64,000 bases of DNA from a virus, in the IMG/VR virus record IMGVR_UViG_3300028835_002196, positions 1-64,000 of that record; one strand, 5' to 3'. The notes beneath the pieces are model-generated. The model made no database searches. It saw nothing but the letters and a program-made list of their open reading frames with translations, and was not told where the DNA came from. Below, one piece after another: positions 1-6,757 of this stretch. The position numbers and the translations under genes are program-made. Position 1 is the stretch's first letter; each line of letters begins with the position of its first letter.

Positions 1-236
1 CTTATTAATACGTCATTGAATTTTATTCTAAACGGGGAGTTTTTGTCATAAAGCAACATTATATACCTTATAACCTTATCCTTACTAAGCCTGGTGAATT
101 TTGTTTTAAATTCTTTAATCTTCCTCAGCCTGGGATAAGATGTTATTACATGCCTGGGTGGCTGTACAACAGACACGTCAAACATCATGCTTTTAAATTC
201 GTTTTCTGCGAAATTTTCAATTAAGTATTGATTCAT
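1..236 (-). CDS. Partial phage protein, C-terminus beyond window edge
   Basis: An open frame begins with ATG at 236 and runs off the left edge, giving 78 visible codons (MNQYLIENFAENEF...). It overlaps the end of the GroES-like gene by 20 bp, as tightly packed phage genes do. Near residues 56-68 it has a hydrophobic-aromatic stretch, RYIMLLYDKNSPF. I have an impression of similar motifs in small virion-cluster proteins of Bacteroidota phages but cannot confirm it. Function unknown. Confidence 0.6.
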   Translation of the reverse strand, partial: MNQYLIENFAENEFKSMMFDVSVVQPPRHVITSYPRLRKIKEFKTKFTRLSKDKVIRYIMLLYDKNSPFRIKFNDVLI

Positions 237-954
237 CTACTATGGCAAACATATGGTTTCTCTGAATGCGATAAAATACTTGCTTTCCTTCTAATGAAGC
301 ATGGTAGGCATATTCAAGAGGGATATTGGATTTCCTGCGTAAAAGAATAATATCACCCGGGCTCATCTTATCTTTAAAATCAAAGTACCGTGGATCCCGA
401 TATTTTCTGATAGGATCAGCTACATACTTAAGTCTCGCCATTACGGCATTTTTACCACTTTTCACAGTATCGGGTATTAATAATTCCATTTTTTTCATTC
501 TATCCCTCAGGTCTTCCTGTACAATACCTTTTATTGGAGTAAGAAGATTATACCCATTAATAGTTATTACCCGATCTCCACGCCTGGCTGCAAAGAGTTT
601 ATCATATCTTAAGATAAGGTATAGATTATTATATTGGTCTATGAGAAGCCGGCCATTATTCAATGCGTTTATTGCTGCAAGATAATAACTGATCACGTAA
701 TCACCTACCCGGAGCCGTATGTCCGTATCCCAATCAAGACTAAAATTATGACCGGGAATCGTGTCAAATATTAATTTCTTACAAATAGAAACAACATGAC
801 CGGTTATTGGTGCATGTTGTTCGGGTTGAAATGAGCAATCAAGGTAAAGCTTATTACCATCGCTCATTTTGTATTCATCTTGTTTACGGTCTATCTGGAT
901 CAACACATTATTAGGTGTTGGTTCCATGGAGAGGATCTGATCTTTGGAATACAT
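217..954 (-). CDS. GroES-like co-chaperonin domain protein
   Basis: 245 aa. The start (PTPNNVLIQIDR) and end (RIQRNHMFAIVDESI) resemble the first strand and the C-terminal strand of GroES-type co-chaperonins, which end in forms like ESDILAIVE. Between them are beta-rich stretches such as LRVGDYVISYY and MSPGDIILLRR, the KVGD-V-type motif occurring twice. At about 245 aa it is over twice a normal GroES (about 97 aa), so it may be a tandem duplication. Phage co-chaperonins help host GroEL fold capsid proteins. The start ATG overlaps the stop of the gene before it. The remote similarity is by eye, so the call is tentative. Confidence 0.45.
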   Translation of the reverse strand: MYSKDQILSMEPTPNNVLIQIDRKQDEYKMSDGNKLYLDCSFQPEQHAPITGHVVSICKKLIFDTIPGHNFSLDWDTDIRLRVGDYVISYYLAAINALNNGRLLIDQYNNLYLILRYDKLFAARRGDRVITINGYNLLTPIKGIVQEDLRDRMKKMELLIPDTVKSGKNAVMARLKYVADPIRKYRDPRYFDFKDKMSPGDIILLRRKSNIPLEYAYHASLEGKQVFYRIQRNHMFAIVDESILN

Positions 955-1223
955 TACTTTCTCTTTTTTACAGTTACTACCTTACCGCCAATATTCTTTT
1001 TTTCAATATCCCCTTTTTTATAAGCATTTTTAGTGGCTCTCCAAATTTTTTGTTTTTGAGCCCTCTTCATCTGGTCCCACACGAGCTTTTCATGCCTTCT
1101 TAAGGTAATATCAATTCCCCGGTAATGAACAACAACATACTGATCCATAACGTCCTTTGCCAAGACAGGCCTTGGCCACAACTGTCGCCAGAGCCACTTG
1201 AAAATTTCTTTTACTACTCGCAC
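954..1223 (-). CDS. Small basic protein of unknown function
   Basis: 89 aa, strongly basic, with the C-terminus ending VVTVKKRK. The N-terminus MRVVKEIFKWLWRQLW is amphipathic and tryptophan-rich and could lie on a membrane or in an assembly interface. It abuts the coiled-coil gene (stop at 1224) and overlaps the GroES-like start by one base, so the three are co-transcribed. No family recognised. Confidence 0.6.
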   Translation of the reverse strand: MRVVKEIFKWLWRQLWPRPVLAKDVMDQYVVVHYRGIDITLRRHEKLVWDQMKRAQKQKIWRATKNAYKKGDIEKKNIGGKVVTVKKRK

Positions 1224-1763
1224 TTATCTTTTCTTCTTCTGAGAAGATTCCTTTTCCTGATCAGGGTTAGGAGGGGTATCGTCCTTTGGTTGATTACTGC
1301 CAGTGGGGGTTTGTAGATTTACGACCTGTTCTGTAAGGCCATTAACTCTTTCTACAAGGCGTTCATTTTCTTTGCTAAGAGTACTACTTTCCTCCGTAAG
1401 AGTTTTTGCCTGTTGTTTAAGCACTGAATTTTCATCCTTAAGCTCTTTCGTGGCAGTCTTAGCAAATTCATTAGCAAATTTCTCTGCACCGTCCTGAAGG
1501 TCTTTCACTTCATTTTCAAATTCCAATATCCGATGTTCAAAAGATGATTTTACATCTTCAACTGTAATAGCACAAGCCTTATCTACATTGTCAGATATCT
1601 CTTTTTGAATTTTCTCTTTGGATAGAGAATGTTTATCCAATTCGCTGTCAATAACCCTCTTTACATGACTGGAATTAGTGCGGTTAACAATTCCTTTTTT
1701 AGCAGCGTTATAGATCCTGGTAGCTGCGGGGGAGAAATCCTGTACATTTTTCGTCTTAGCCAT
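1224..1763 (-). CDS. Coiled-coil protein, scaffold-like
   Basis: 179 aa, highly charged. Residues about 70-150 form a long predicted coiled coil (heptad-like runs such as LKDENSVLKQQAKTL and LSKENERLVERVNGL). A proline-rich linker and a lysine-rich end (SSQKKKR) follow. The composition resembles phage scaffolding or assembly proteins, and the neighbour is GroES-like, but no family motif is visible. First gene after the terminator at 1838-1880. Confidence 0.6.
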   Translation of the reverse strand: MAKTKNVQDFSPAATRIYNAAKKGIVNRTNSSHVKRVIDSELDKHSLSKEKIQKEISDNVDKACAITVEDVKSSFEHRILEFENEVKDLQDGAEKFANEFAKTATKELKDENSVLKQQAKTLTEESSTLSKENERLVERVNGLTEQVVNLQTPTGSNQPKDDTPPNPDQEKESSQKKKR

Positions 1764-1837
1764 AATTTTGAATGATTTTAGTTAAACAATGAGCCAATAT
1801 ATAAAAAAGATATTAACATTGATAAGAGGACCTTATC

Positions 1838-1880
1838 AAAAAAAAGGCAGGTAGCTTCACCGACAACCTGCCTTTTTTCA
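1838..1880. terminator. Bidirectional intrinsic terminator
   Basis: Perfect 13-bp inverted repeat AAAAAAGGCAGGT (1840-1852) / ACCTGCCTTTTTT (1866-1878) with a 13-nt loop. The A-run on one side gives a U-run on the minus transcript and the T-run gives one on the plus transcript, so it can end transcription either way. It separates the Tad2-like gene from the left-end genes. Confidence 0.85.
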
Positions 1881-1938
1881 AAAGAATGGAAACATAACAC
1901 TTAACAAAACATTCACATCACTGGCAAAGATAATAAAA

Positions 1939-2370
1939 TTATTCAACAACAAACCAATCATCTGACAACATATCTGTTTGTGATGCTAACCAGGGAACGA
2001 AAGTATTTTGAACAGTTTTCATAACAATAAATGGAAGCATTTCGCTGTATTCAAAATCTTTAGCCTTTTCGTATTGTAAATACATATCCTTTCCGTTCCA
2101 TCCTTCCCTGGCAACCTTTAAGTCTTTTTTCAATGCTTCGACAGCTAATCCGAAATTCATGTGTCCACCATCAATCAAGCGATATGCTTCATCAAATTGA
2201 GGTTTTGGAGACCATGATTCATAACCGTCCGGATAGACAACCAAGAAACCATCTTCGTGATAATTCTCTTCTTTTGGAGGGTCCCAGCCACGATAACTAT
2301 TGTATGCACCCCTTGTCATGGGTTTTGCTTTTAAAAGCTTAACCCCAATGTAATTTTGTAAATTGTTCAT
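1939..2370 (-). CDS. tad2: Tad2-type (DUF2829) anti-Thoeris protein with extra N-terminal domain
   Basis: 143 aa. Residues about 71-143 are a full DUF2829/Tad2 domain: MNFGLAVEALKK, VAREGWNGK, the core MKTVQNTFVPWLASQTDML, and the terminal DDWFVV. Tad2 proteins bind and sequester the cyclic ADP-ribose signal (1''-3' gcADPR) made by Thoeris TIR proteins, blocking host NADase activation. Residues about 1-65 are a second domain (GVKLLKAKPMTRGAYNSYRGW ... VVYPDGYESWSPK) also found in phage proteins, function unknown. Domain identity is strong; the anti-Thoeris role is known for tested family members and inferred here. Monocistronic between the RNA locus and a terminator. Confidence 0.85.
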   Translation of the reverse strand: MNNLQNYIGVKLLKAKPMTRGAYNSYRGWDPPKEENYHEDGFLVVYPDGYESWSPKPQFDEAYRLIDGGHMNFGLAVEALKKDLKVAREGWNGKDMYLQYEKAKDFEYSEMLPFIVMKTVQNTFVPWLASQTDMLSDDWFVVE

Positions 2371-2450
2371 AATTTGTAAAATATTAGTGAGTAAATAAAA
2401 AATAGAACTTCGTAGTAATATTCAGAGGTTCTCCCGGTGCCTCTTGTTTT

Positions 2451-2480
2451 TTTTTAGAAGATTCTCGTTACTTCTAAAAA
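2451..2480. other. 10-bp perfect inverted repeat in A/T-rich spacer
   Basis: TTTTTAGAAG (2451-2460) and CTTCTAAAAA (2471-2480) with a 10-nt loop. Just left, 2424-2444 can form a 6-bp stem followed on the plus strand by a run of nine T's, a weak plus-strand terminator candidate. The role of the pair is unclear. Confidence 0.4.
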
Positions 2481-2501
2481 GAAAGAAGAAAAAGAGAAAA
2501 C

Positions 2502-2555
2502 GTAGAAAAGAGAAAAAGAAGAAAGAAAAAAGCTGTCAAAAAACTTTCTTCTTTT
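2502..2555 (-). terminator. Terminator candidate of the structured RNA
   Basis: AAAAGAAGAAAG (2514-2525) and CTTTCTTCTTTT (2544-2555) form a perfect 12-bp stem with an 18-nt loop. On the minus strand the stem is followed by TCTCTTTTC, a mostly-U tract. The stem is purine/pyrimidine-rich rather than GC-rich, so strength is uncertain. Confidence 0.5.
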
Positions 2556-2911
2556 CCTTTGCACAGGCAAAGGGATATTTATCTGATCGAACACGACTAT
2601 TTCAACGGAACGTGGGATAGGCTATGATAATTTTTACAGGGGAGGCCGATGCTGATCCTGGGTTGAAGTCTGATTTCTAAACCTAAAATAAAACTCACGG
2701 CATACAAAGAAGGTATCAACACCTGGCCATCCCTTAAAAAGTAAAGCCTAACAATACAATCATCTTCCGGGATAGGGAGACACACGACTTGTTAGGCTAA
2801 ACTGTTGGAAACAACGTTCCAATATCATTTAGATTATGTCGTGTATAGTTGATACTTATCCCGGATTTGATTGTAATATATCATACTCTAATTAGTATTT
2901 AAAGAACTTTA
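2505..2911 (-). ncRNA. Candidate ~400-nt structured RNA with pseudoknots
   Basis: This gap lacks a credible gene but holds many perfect long-range pairings. They are 2755-2761/2869-2875 (7 bp), 2766-2774/2857-2865 (9 bp, TCCGGGATA), 2782-2788/2838-2844 (ACACGAC), 2797-2801/2828-2832 (CTAAA), 2805-2810/2817-2822 (TTGGAA), 2746-2754/2789-2797 (GCCTAACAA), 2713-2720/2848-2855 (GTATCAAC), 2601-2606/2662-2667 plus 2595-2597/2668-2670, and hairpin 2556-2573 (CCTTTGC-ACAG-GCAAAGG). The GCCTAACAA and GTATCAAC helices cross others, implying pseudoknots or alternative folds. A Bacteroidota promoter lies at the right end and a terminator candidate at the left, so the minus strand is the likely transcript. 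It matches no RNA family I can recognise. Confidence 0.6.
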
Positions 2912-2918
2912 TTGCTGA

Positions 2919-2950
2919 CAAAGCTAAATCAAGTTTTGTTAAAAAACAAA
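2919..2950 (-). promoter_or_regulatory. Bacteroidota-type promoter for the structured RNA
   Basis: On the minus strand TTTG (2950-2947), a 20-nt spacer, then TAGCTTTG (2926-2919) match the TTTG/TAnnTTTG consensus of the Bacteroidota primary sigma factor. Predicted transcription start is near 2911. It lies just past the lipoprotein stop codon, so it serves the non-coding region and not the operon before it. Confidence 0.7.
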
Positions 2951-2952
2951 TT

Positions 2953-3291
2953 TTATTTGAATAATTTATACGGGATATTACCCTTTACTCTGTACTCTTT
3001 TGAATTATTCCATGAGAAATATTTTGGTTCCAGTTTCTTTTCCATGGATTTAGTAACATCAACACGACAGGGGATCCTGCGAATATAACAATACGCTCCC
3101 AGGGGAACGTCAGGTTTTCCTTTAACCGTGAAAACAAGCATTGTTGTTTTGATGGTTGAGGTTTTCTCATGGTATTTGATTCTTTCAAATTTCCCACAAT
3201 AAGCCTTTGTTTTGATCAGTTTTCCTTCGGGGTACCGGCTAACAGCACACCCGGACAGGAGAATAAAAAGGATTAATATTTTAGTTTTCAT
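2953..3291 (-). CDS. Small phage lipoprotein
   Basis: 112 aa starting at ATG 3291. A longer upstream frame exists but has no secretion logic before MKTKILILFILLSGC. The lipobox LSGC places the lipidated Cys at residue 15, so the product is probably an envelope lipoprotein. The mature part has three further Cys (AYCGKF, GAYCYI, IPCRVD), possibly disulfide-bonded. The start overlaps the preceding Tat-leader gene by 11 bp. Last gene of the secreted-protein operon. A superinfection or envelope-modification role is possible but unproven. Confidence 0.75.
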   Translation of the reverse strand: MKTKILILFILLSGCAVSRYPEGKLIKTKAYCGKFERIKYHEKTSTIKTTMLVFTVKGKPDVPLGAYCYIRRIPCRVDVTKSMEKKLEPKYFSWNNSKEYRVKGNIPYKLFK

Positions 3292-3631
3292 TTTTATTTT
3301 TATTTTCCAGAGCAGCTTGAATCCTGAACCATGCCATTTGACTTTGATCAACAGCCTTTTTAATAGCCTCGATTCCAACTGTTCCTGTGCGATAGATATG
3401 TGTATAGTTAAGTGCCCAGCCCGGGGGATTTTGTAAAATTTCCAGATCTCCCACGCAAAGTTGTCCCGGAGCATAATATTTTGTAACACCATTCTTTCGT
3501 ACATAAGCCCATAGGCCTTCGCCACATCTGATTTCAGGAACCTCTTCGGCCAACACCTTAGCAACCGCAGGAGCAAAGATCAGCCCCAGGGTAACTACAC
3601 TTGTTTTTTTAAAAAAATCTCTTCTATCCAT
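3281..3631 (-). CDS. Tat-leader secreted protein 1
   Basis: 116 aa from ATG 3631. The N-terminus MDRRDFFKKTSVVTLGLIF carries a twin-arginine motif (RR-x-F-F-K) and a hydrophobic stretch ending AKVLA before acidic residues, like a Tat signal peptide. Two Cys (IRCGEG, GQLCVG) could form a disulfide outside the cytoplasm. It shares leader design with the genes at 3624, 4276 and 5051. The start eight codons further upstream would put extra residues before the RR motif and is less likely. Function unknown. Confidence 0.7.
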   Translation of the reverse strand: MDRRDFFKKTSVVTLGLIFAPAVAKVLAEEVPEIRCGEGLWAYVRKNGVTKYYAPGQLCVGDLEILQNPPGWALNYTHIYRTGTVGIEAIKKAVDQSQMAWFRIQAALENKNKNEN

Positions 3632-3857
3632 TGGGCCGGTTTTTAAAACATTCATTATAAGTTAATGGATATTGCATAATAAGATCATTATTTGTAATAA
3701 GACCAAATCCTGTTCTTCTACACTTAGGCACGATAACCCCATACAATACTTTTTGGGGCTTTATAGCCTTTTTAATAACCCCCGCAACAACCGCAGGAGC
3801 AATTATCACTCCCAGGGATGCAATGCCTATTTTTTGAAAAAACTTTCTTCTATCCAT
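3624..3857 (-). CDS. Tat-leader secreted protein 2
   Basis: 77 aa. The leader MDRRKFFQKIGIASLGVII has the RR-x-F-F motif and a hydrophobic core, then APAVVAGVIKKA. The C-terminal part contains MQYPLTYNECFKN, matching EYPLTYKESYKPS in the product at 5051-5527, so these two are paralogues beyond the leader. Its start shares bases with the stop of the next gene. Function unknown. Confidence 0.7.
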   Translation of the reverse strand: MDRRKFFQKIGIASLGVIIAPAVVAGVIKKAIKPQKVLYGVIVPKCRRTGFGLITNNDLIMQYPLTYNECFKNRPNG

Positions 3858-4060
3858 TACTCATTCATATAGGATAAATCCTCATGATCAGATAATGATT
3901 CCAATAAAAGATCTAGTGTTCTACAACCAAACCGGTCCTTTTCTCCAACATATAATATATAATTATAAGTAAGATCGTCATGTATTCTTATAGATACATT
4001 CTTTAGACCTTTTTCTTTAGCTGACTTAAAAATATCAGCTATCACTTTTACTTTTTCCAT
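3857..4060 (-). CDS. Small protein of unknown function
   Basis: 67 aa from ATG 4060 (MEKVKVIADIFKSAKEKG...), chosen over a start 16 codons upstream because the palindromic leader ATTGTAAAAACAATG sits on this ATG, as at two other genes. An amphipathic helix is followed by beta-like NVSIRIHDDLTYNYILYVGEK. No signal peptide, so cytoplasmic. Function unknown. Confidence 0.6.
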   Translation of the reverse strand: MEKVKVIADIFKSAKEKGLKNVSIRIHDDLTYNYILYVGEKDRFGCRTLDLLLESLSDHEDLSYMNE

Positions 4061-4072
4061 TGTTTTTACAAT
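4058..4072 (-). promoter_or_regulatory. Palindromic start-codon leader (copy 1)
   Basis: ATTGTAAAAACAATG on the minus strand: a 5-bp inverted repeat ATTGT/ACAAT around AAAA, ending inside the start codon. Identical 15-mers occur at 10434-10448 and 59352-59366, each on the start of an unrelated gene. It may be a translation-initiation element for this phage. Confidence 0.4.
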
Positions 4073-4077
4073 TTTGT

Positions 4078-4254
4078 TTATTTTCCTTTCTCGTGATCGT
4101 CCCGCCAAAACTTTTTTCTTGCCCGCGTTGCTTTATCAAAAGTTTTCAGGCAATCTGTCAGATATTCTGCAAGAACAAAATCGGGAGTATCACTACCATT
4201 TTCAAGACTGTTCTTGTTTATTAGGTCCTGCAATTCTTTTCTGAATTTTTCCAT
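4078..4254 (-). CDS. Conserved 58-aa phage protein
   Basis: 58 aa (MEKFRKELQDLINKNSLEN...). The segment NSLENGSDTPDFVLAEYLTDCL is close to a small conserved protein found across many phages and prophages; the ensuing FDKATRARKKF helix is also typical. Cytoplasmic, likely helical; function unknown. It lies in the correct strand and spacing between genes at 3857 and 4276. Confidence 0.75.
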   Translation of the reverse strand: MEKFRKELQDLINKNSLENGSDTPDFVLAEYLTDCLKTFDKATRARKKFWRDDHEKGK

Positions 4255-4275
4255 TTTGTTTGTTTTTGACGCTTG

Positions 4276-4611
4276 TTACTTGTAAGAATTATTATTTTTC
4301 CATCCTTTTCTATCAGTAATTTTTAATAATTCAATCATATCCATATGACCATATAGTTTTCGTAGGGTTTCAAAAACTTCATCACTATAAACATCCTGAA
4401 CCATTCTTATCTCTAAATGTTCTTGATACATCTTCCTGGCCTGTTTAATATGCCACTCCCTTCTGAGTTGTTTTATTCTCTCATCGAGCTCTTTTATATT
4501 AAAGCCCGGTAAACCTGGTTGTTCAGATATAGCCTTAATAACAACACCAGGAAGAAGGGCTGCCCCTGCAAGGGTAGCACCTATGTTCTTAAAAAACTTT
4601 CTTCTTTTCAT
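4276..4611 (-). CDS. Tat-leader secreted protein 3
   Basis: 111 aa. The leader MKRRKFFKNIGATLAGAALL has the RR-x-F-F-K motif, a hydrophobic core and PGVVIKA. The mature part is charged and helical (ELDERIKQLRREWHIKQARKM), unlike the other three Tat-leader proteins. The start overlaps the end of the upstream gene by 23 bp. Function unknown. Confidence 0.7.
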   Translation of the reverse strand: MKRRKFFKNIGATLAGAALLPGVVIKAISEQPGLPGFNIKELDERIKQLRREWHIKQARKMYQEHLEIRMVQDVYSDEVFETLRKLYGHMDMIELLKITDRKGWKNNNSYK

Positions 4612-4852
4612 TTTTTGCCATATAATTTCTAAAATCTCGTGACATGTTTACAAGATTTTTTACAGTTTCTTTTTTTCGATCCTCTGTAAACCCCCCTGAT
4701 TCTAATGAATCAATAGTCTTATTTAAGGTTTGTAAAAATTTATATTTAAAACCGTAAAAAGTCCAGCATTTAGGCATTTGATATAAAACATTCACATTAC
4801 CCCGGAAGATATCTGCTACCGTTCCTTTTAAGCAATATAGCCATTTATCCAT
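4589..4852 (-). CDS. Small protein of unknown function
   Basis: 87 aa from ATG 4852 (MDKWLYCLKGTVADIF...), giving an 8-bp overlap with the stop of the upstream gene, the normal overlap here; a start 27 codons earlier would overlap deeply. Helical C-terminus with KKETVKNLVNMSRDF. No signal or known motif. Confidence 0.55.
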   Translation of the reverse strand: MDKWLYCLKGTVADIFRGNVNVLYQMPKCWTFYGFKYKFLQTLNKTIDSLESGGFTEDRKKETVKNLVNMSRDFRNYMAKNEKKKVF

Positions 4853-5042
4853 CAAGATTGCTTTTAGATTCTGACATTGACATAGTTGGTCTTGTATCCC
4901 TGTACATATATTGTATAAGGGCTTTATTAGCATCTTCAGCAGTTGTTATTAACTGATCGATCACCTCGAGGGGATCTTCGCCTCTGACCAACATCTGAAC
5001 AACTGTATTAAAAAGTGCAGATGTTTTATATTCTTCTGTCAT
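4845..5042 (-). CDS. Small conserved-looking phage protein
   Basis: 65 aa from ATG 5042, nine bases after the upstream stop (MTEEYKTSALFNTVVQM...). The segment LVRGEDPLEVIDQLI followed by EDANKALIQYM looks like a two-helix protein seen in other Bacteroidota phages. Cytoplasmic; function unknown. Confidence 0.6.
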   Translation of the reverse strand: MTEEYKTSALFNTVVQMLVRGEDPLEVIDQLITTAEDANKALIQYMYRDTRPTMSMSESKSNLDG

Positions 5043-5050
5043 TTGTCTGA

Positions 5051-5527
5051 TTATTTTTGTTTTATAGGAAACAATACACTGTCCCATAGTCTTAACTTTG
5101 TTCTGGAAAGACTTGCTTTATCTATTAAAAAAGTAATTCCATTACCGGCACCAGCTCTAGGAATATCTTCATTAACAACTATTATAGAATGTCCGGGATT
5201 TTCCTCTTTATGAGAAGGGGGAGGAGTCTTGCTTTCCTCTGAAAACGAATTTGAAAAGACTAAAAACACCTCTTTTTTTCTAATAACAGGAAATTCCTCT
5301 AATTTATTACATGGAATTATAGTCACTTCATTTTCTTTTAATACAGTAACAAAGCCTATTATAAAATCATGGGAAGGTTTATAAGATTCCTTGTAAGTTA
5401 AGGGATATTCAAAAATTTTCGGATCCACGGGAGGCTCAAGTGATTTGAATGCACCTAATACTTTTGGGGTAACACTAGCCCCCACACCTATGCAAATTAT
5501 ATTAGCTAAAAATTTTCTTCTTTCCAT
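5051..5527 (-). CDS. Tat-leader secreted protein 4
   Basis: 158 aa. The leader MERRKFLANIICIGVGASV has the canonical RR-x-F-L form, then TPKVLGAF. It shares YPLTYxExxK with the 77-aa product at 3624-3857. The mature domain is beta-rich (FIIGFVTVLKENEVTIIPC, EVFLVFSN, HSIIVVNEDIPRAG). Longest of the four Tat-leader proteins. Its start is one base from the upstream stop. Function unknown. Confidence 0.7.
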   Translation of the reverse strand: MERRKFLANIICIGVGASVTPKVLGAFKSLEPPVDPKIFEYPLTYKESYKPSHDFIIGFVTVLKENEVTIIPCNKLEEFPVIRKKEVFLVFSNSFSEESKTPPPSHKEENPGHSIIVVNEDIPRAGAGNGITFLIDKASLSRTKLRLWDSVLFPIKQK

Positions 5528-5766
5528 TACAATAAAAATTCATGAAGTTTAAAATTCCCGGATACCTTAAGTTTCGGGTACCCGCCTTTTTTAATAAACG
5601 ATTTTTGTTGTTTGTACAGACCCTTCCCTACATACAAGAACTCTTTCCCTGCGTCCTCACCAGCCGCAATAACAACATCAAATAAGGCCAGGTTTATTTC
5701 TTCTTGGATATTAAGCCCCACAAGATCCCTGTGAAATATTCTAATGAACCAGGCTTTAAGCCTCAT
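5527..5766 (-). CDS. Small basic protein of unknown function
   Basis: 79 aa from ATG 5766 (MRLKAWFIRIFHRDL...), which gives the usual ~11-bp overlap with the upstream gene; ATGs at 5784 and 5805 are alternatives. It has a basic aromatic N-terminus, then EEINLALFDVVIAAGEDAGKEF. Function unknown. Confidence 0.55.
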   Translation of the reverse strand: MRLKAWFIRIFHRDLVGLNIQEEINLALFDVVIAAGEDAGKEFLYVGKGLYKQQKSFIKKGGYPKLKVSGNFKLHEFLL

Positions 5767-5959
5767 GTACAGTAATCGTCTCATAGTTATTAACAATTTT
5801 ATCAACTGGTTTTTCTTTCAGGAACCTTGTTTTCAGGCCACCTAAAAACACGAATATCCAGCCACCAGGGACCCTTACCAAATAAGAGCCCTTCCTGCCA
5901 TAGTACATTTTAGCAAGCAATGGCATCAAGGAAAGATCCGATGGTTTTCTATACCACAT
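5756..5959 (-). CDS. Small protein of unknown function
   Basis: 67 aa from ATG 5959 (MWYRKPSDLSLMPLLAKM...). The central part SYLVRVPGGWIFVFLGG is beta/hydrophobic; the C-terminus is charged. Sits between the SSB gene and the secreted-protein cluster in one operon. No family recognised. Confidence 0.55.
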   Translation of the reverse strand: MWYRKPSDLSLMPLLAKMYYGRKGSYLVRVPGGWIFVFLGGLKTRFLKEKPVDKIVNNYETITVHEA

Positions 5960-5991
5960 AATTAACAAATTTTAATCAACAATTTTTTTTA

Positions 5992-6732
5992 TCAAAAAGG
6001 CAAATCGTCATCATCCACGTTATGCTTACGAATTTCCTTACGTCCTCCTGGGGGAACATCATCTTCGCCAGGGCCCGGCACAGTTCCTTCCGGTGCATTT
6101 CCTCTTTGAGCATCGCTTTGAATATCGCCCGTGCCTGTTGTATCAACCACGCTCTCTCTTTCATCATCTTTAGGTTTCCCCGGAAGTTTATCAATAATAT
6201 TGGTTTCCAGATAATCAACCAGAAATTTCATAACCTCTATTTTCCAGACAGTGATATCGTCTTTATTCGCTCCTTCGGGAAAATCCGGGAATCCCTTGGG
6301 ATCCTCTTTAGTAAAATAGCTGGGAATATTTTCATTATCCTGCTTCAGCACCAGCCTAGCTTTTCTTTCTTCCTCAAAGAAATACGGATGAAATGATATA
6401 TCCCGCAACACATCAGCGTTGGGCAGTTTACTCAAAAACGCAAACGCATATCCGCTATCGTAACTAAATTGCAGGCCCAGGACTTCATTACCATCCTGAA
6501 TTGTAACCAGCCATTGCCGGCCATAACCCTTATTGTCTTCCTGGACTTCTATACTGCGGATAATACCGCTAACATAGTCATTTACTATTTCAAACACCGG
6601 ATACGGACTTTTTCCATCGTCCGGAGTTATAGTTCTTCCTGTGGATCCGGGAGTACTTTCAGTTACCCTTTCTCTCCATTTACCTCTACTGCAGGTGAGG
6701 TAGGATTTGTGCGGAACGTTTCCTCTTGCCAT
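5992..6732 (-). CDS. Phage single-stranded DNA-binding protein
   Basis: 246 aa. The central OB-fold-like region (residues about 45-150) has YVSGIIRSIEVQ, QWLVTIQDGNEVLGLQFSY and LPNADVLRDISFHPY, typical of phage SSBs. A low-complexity linker rich in Gly/Pro/Asp follows, and the extreme C-terminus is VDDDDLPF, the acidic-aromatic tip by which SSBs recruit replication proteins. The primase-helicase at 32888 ends in a similar DDDCPF. The function is ssDNA coating during replication and recombination, supported by the tail and fold impression. Confidence 0.75.
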   Translation of the reverse strand: MARGNVPHKSYLTCSRGKWRERVTESTPGSTGRTITPDDGKSPYPVFEIVNDYVSGIIRSIEVQEDNKGYGRQWLVTIQDGNEVLGLQFSYDSGYAFAFLSKLPNADVLRDISFHPYFFEEERKARLVLKQDNENIPSYFTKEDPKGFPDFPEGANKDDITVWKIEVMKFLVDYLETNIIDKLPGKPKDDERESVVDTTGTGDIQSDAQRGNAPEGTVPGPGEDDVPPGGRKEIRKHNVDDDDLPF

Positions 6733-6757
6733 AATACTATTGATTTTAAGTTAATAA

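Noticed and set aside
2597-2785. 62-aa minus-strand ORF in the structured-RNA region
   Set aside because: It overlaps helices that pair with sequence outside it, has no leader signal and no recognisable domain. The pairing pattern explains the region better.
2505-2911. tmRNA, RNase P RNA or group I intron as the identity of the structured RNA
   Set aside because: I could not find the tmRNA acceptor/T-arm ends, the RNase P conserved blocks, or an interrupted gene around it. Pseudoknots alone are not diagnostic.
5976-6218. Minus-strand 80-aa ORF inside the SSB gene
   Set aside because: Out-of-frame shadow of the SSB gene, whose tail and OB-like core fix the true frame.
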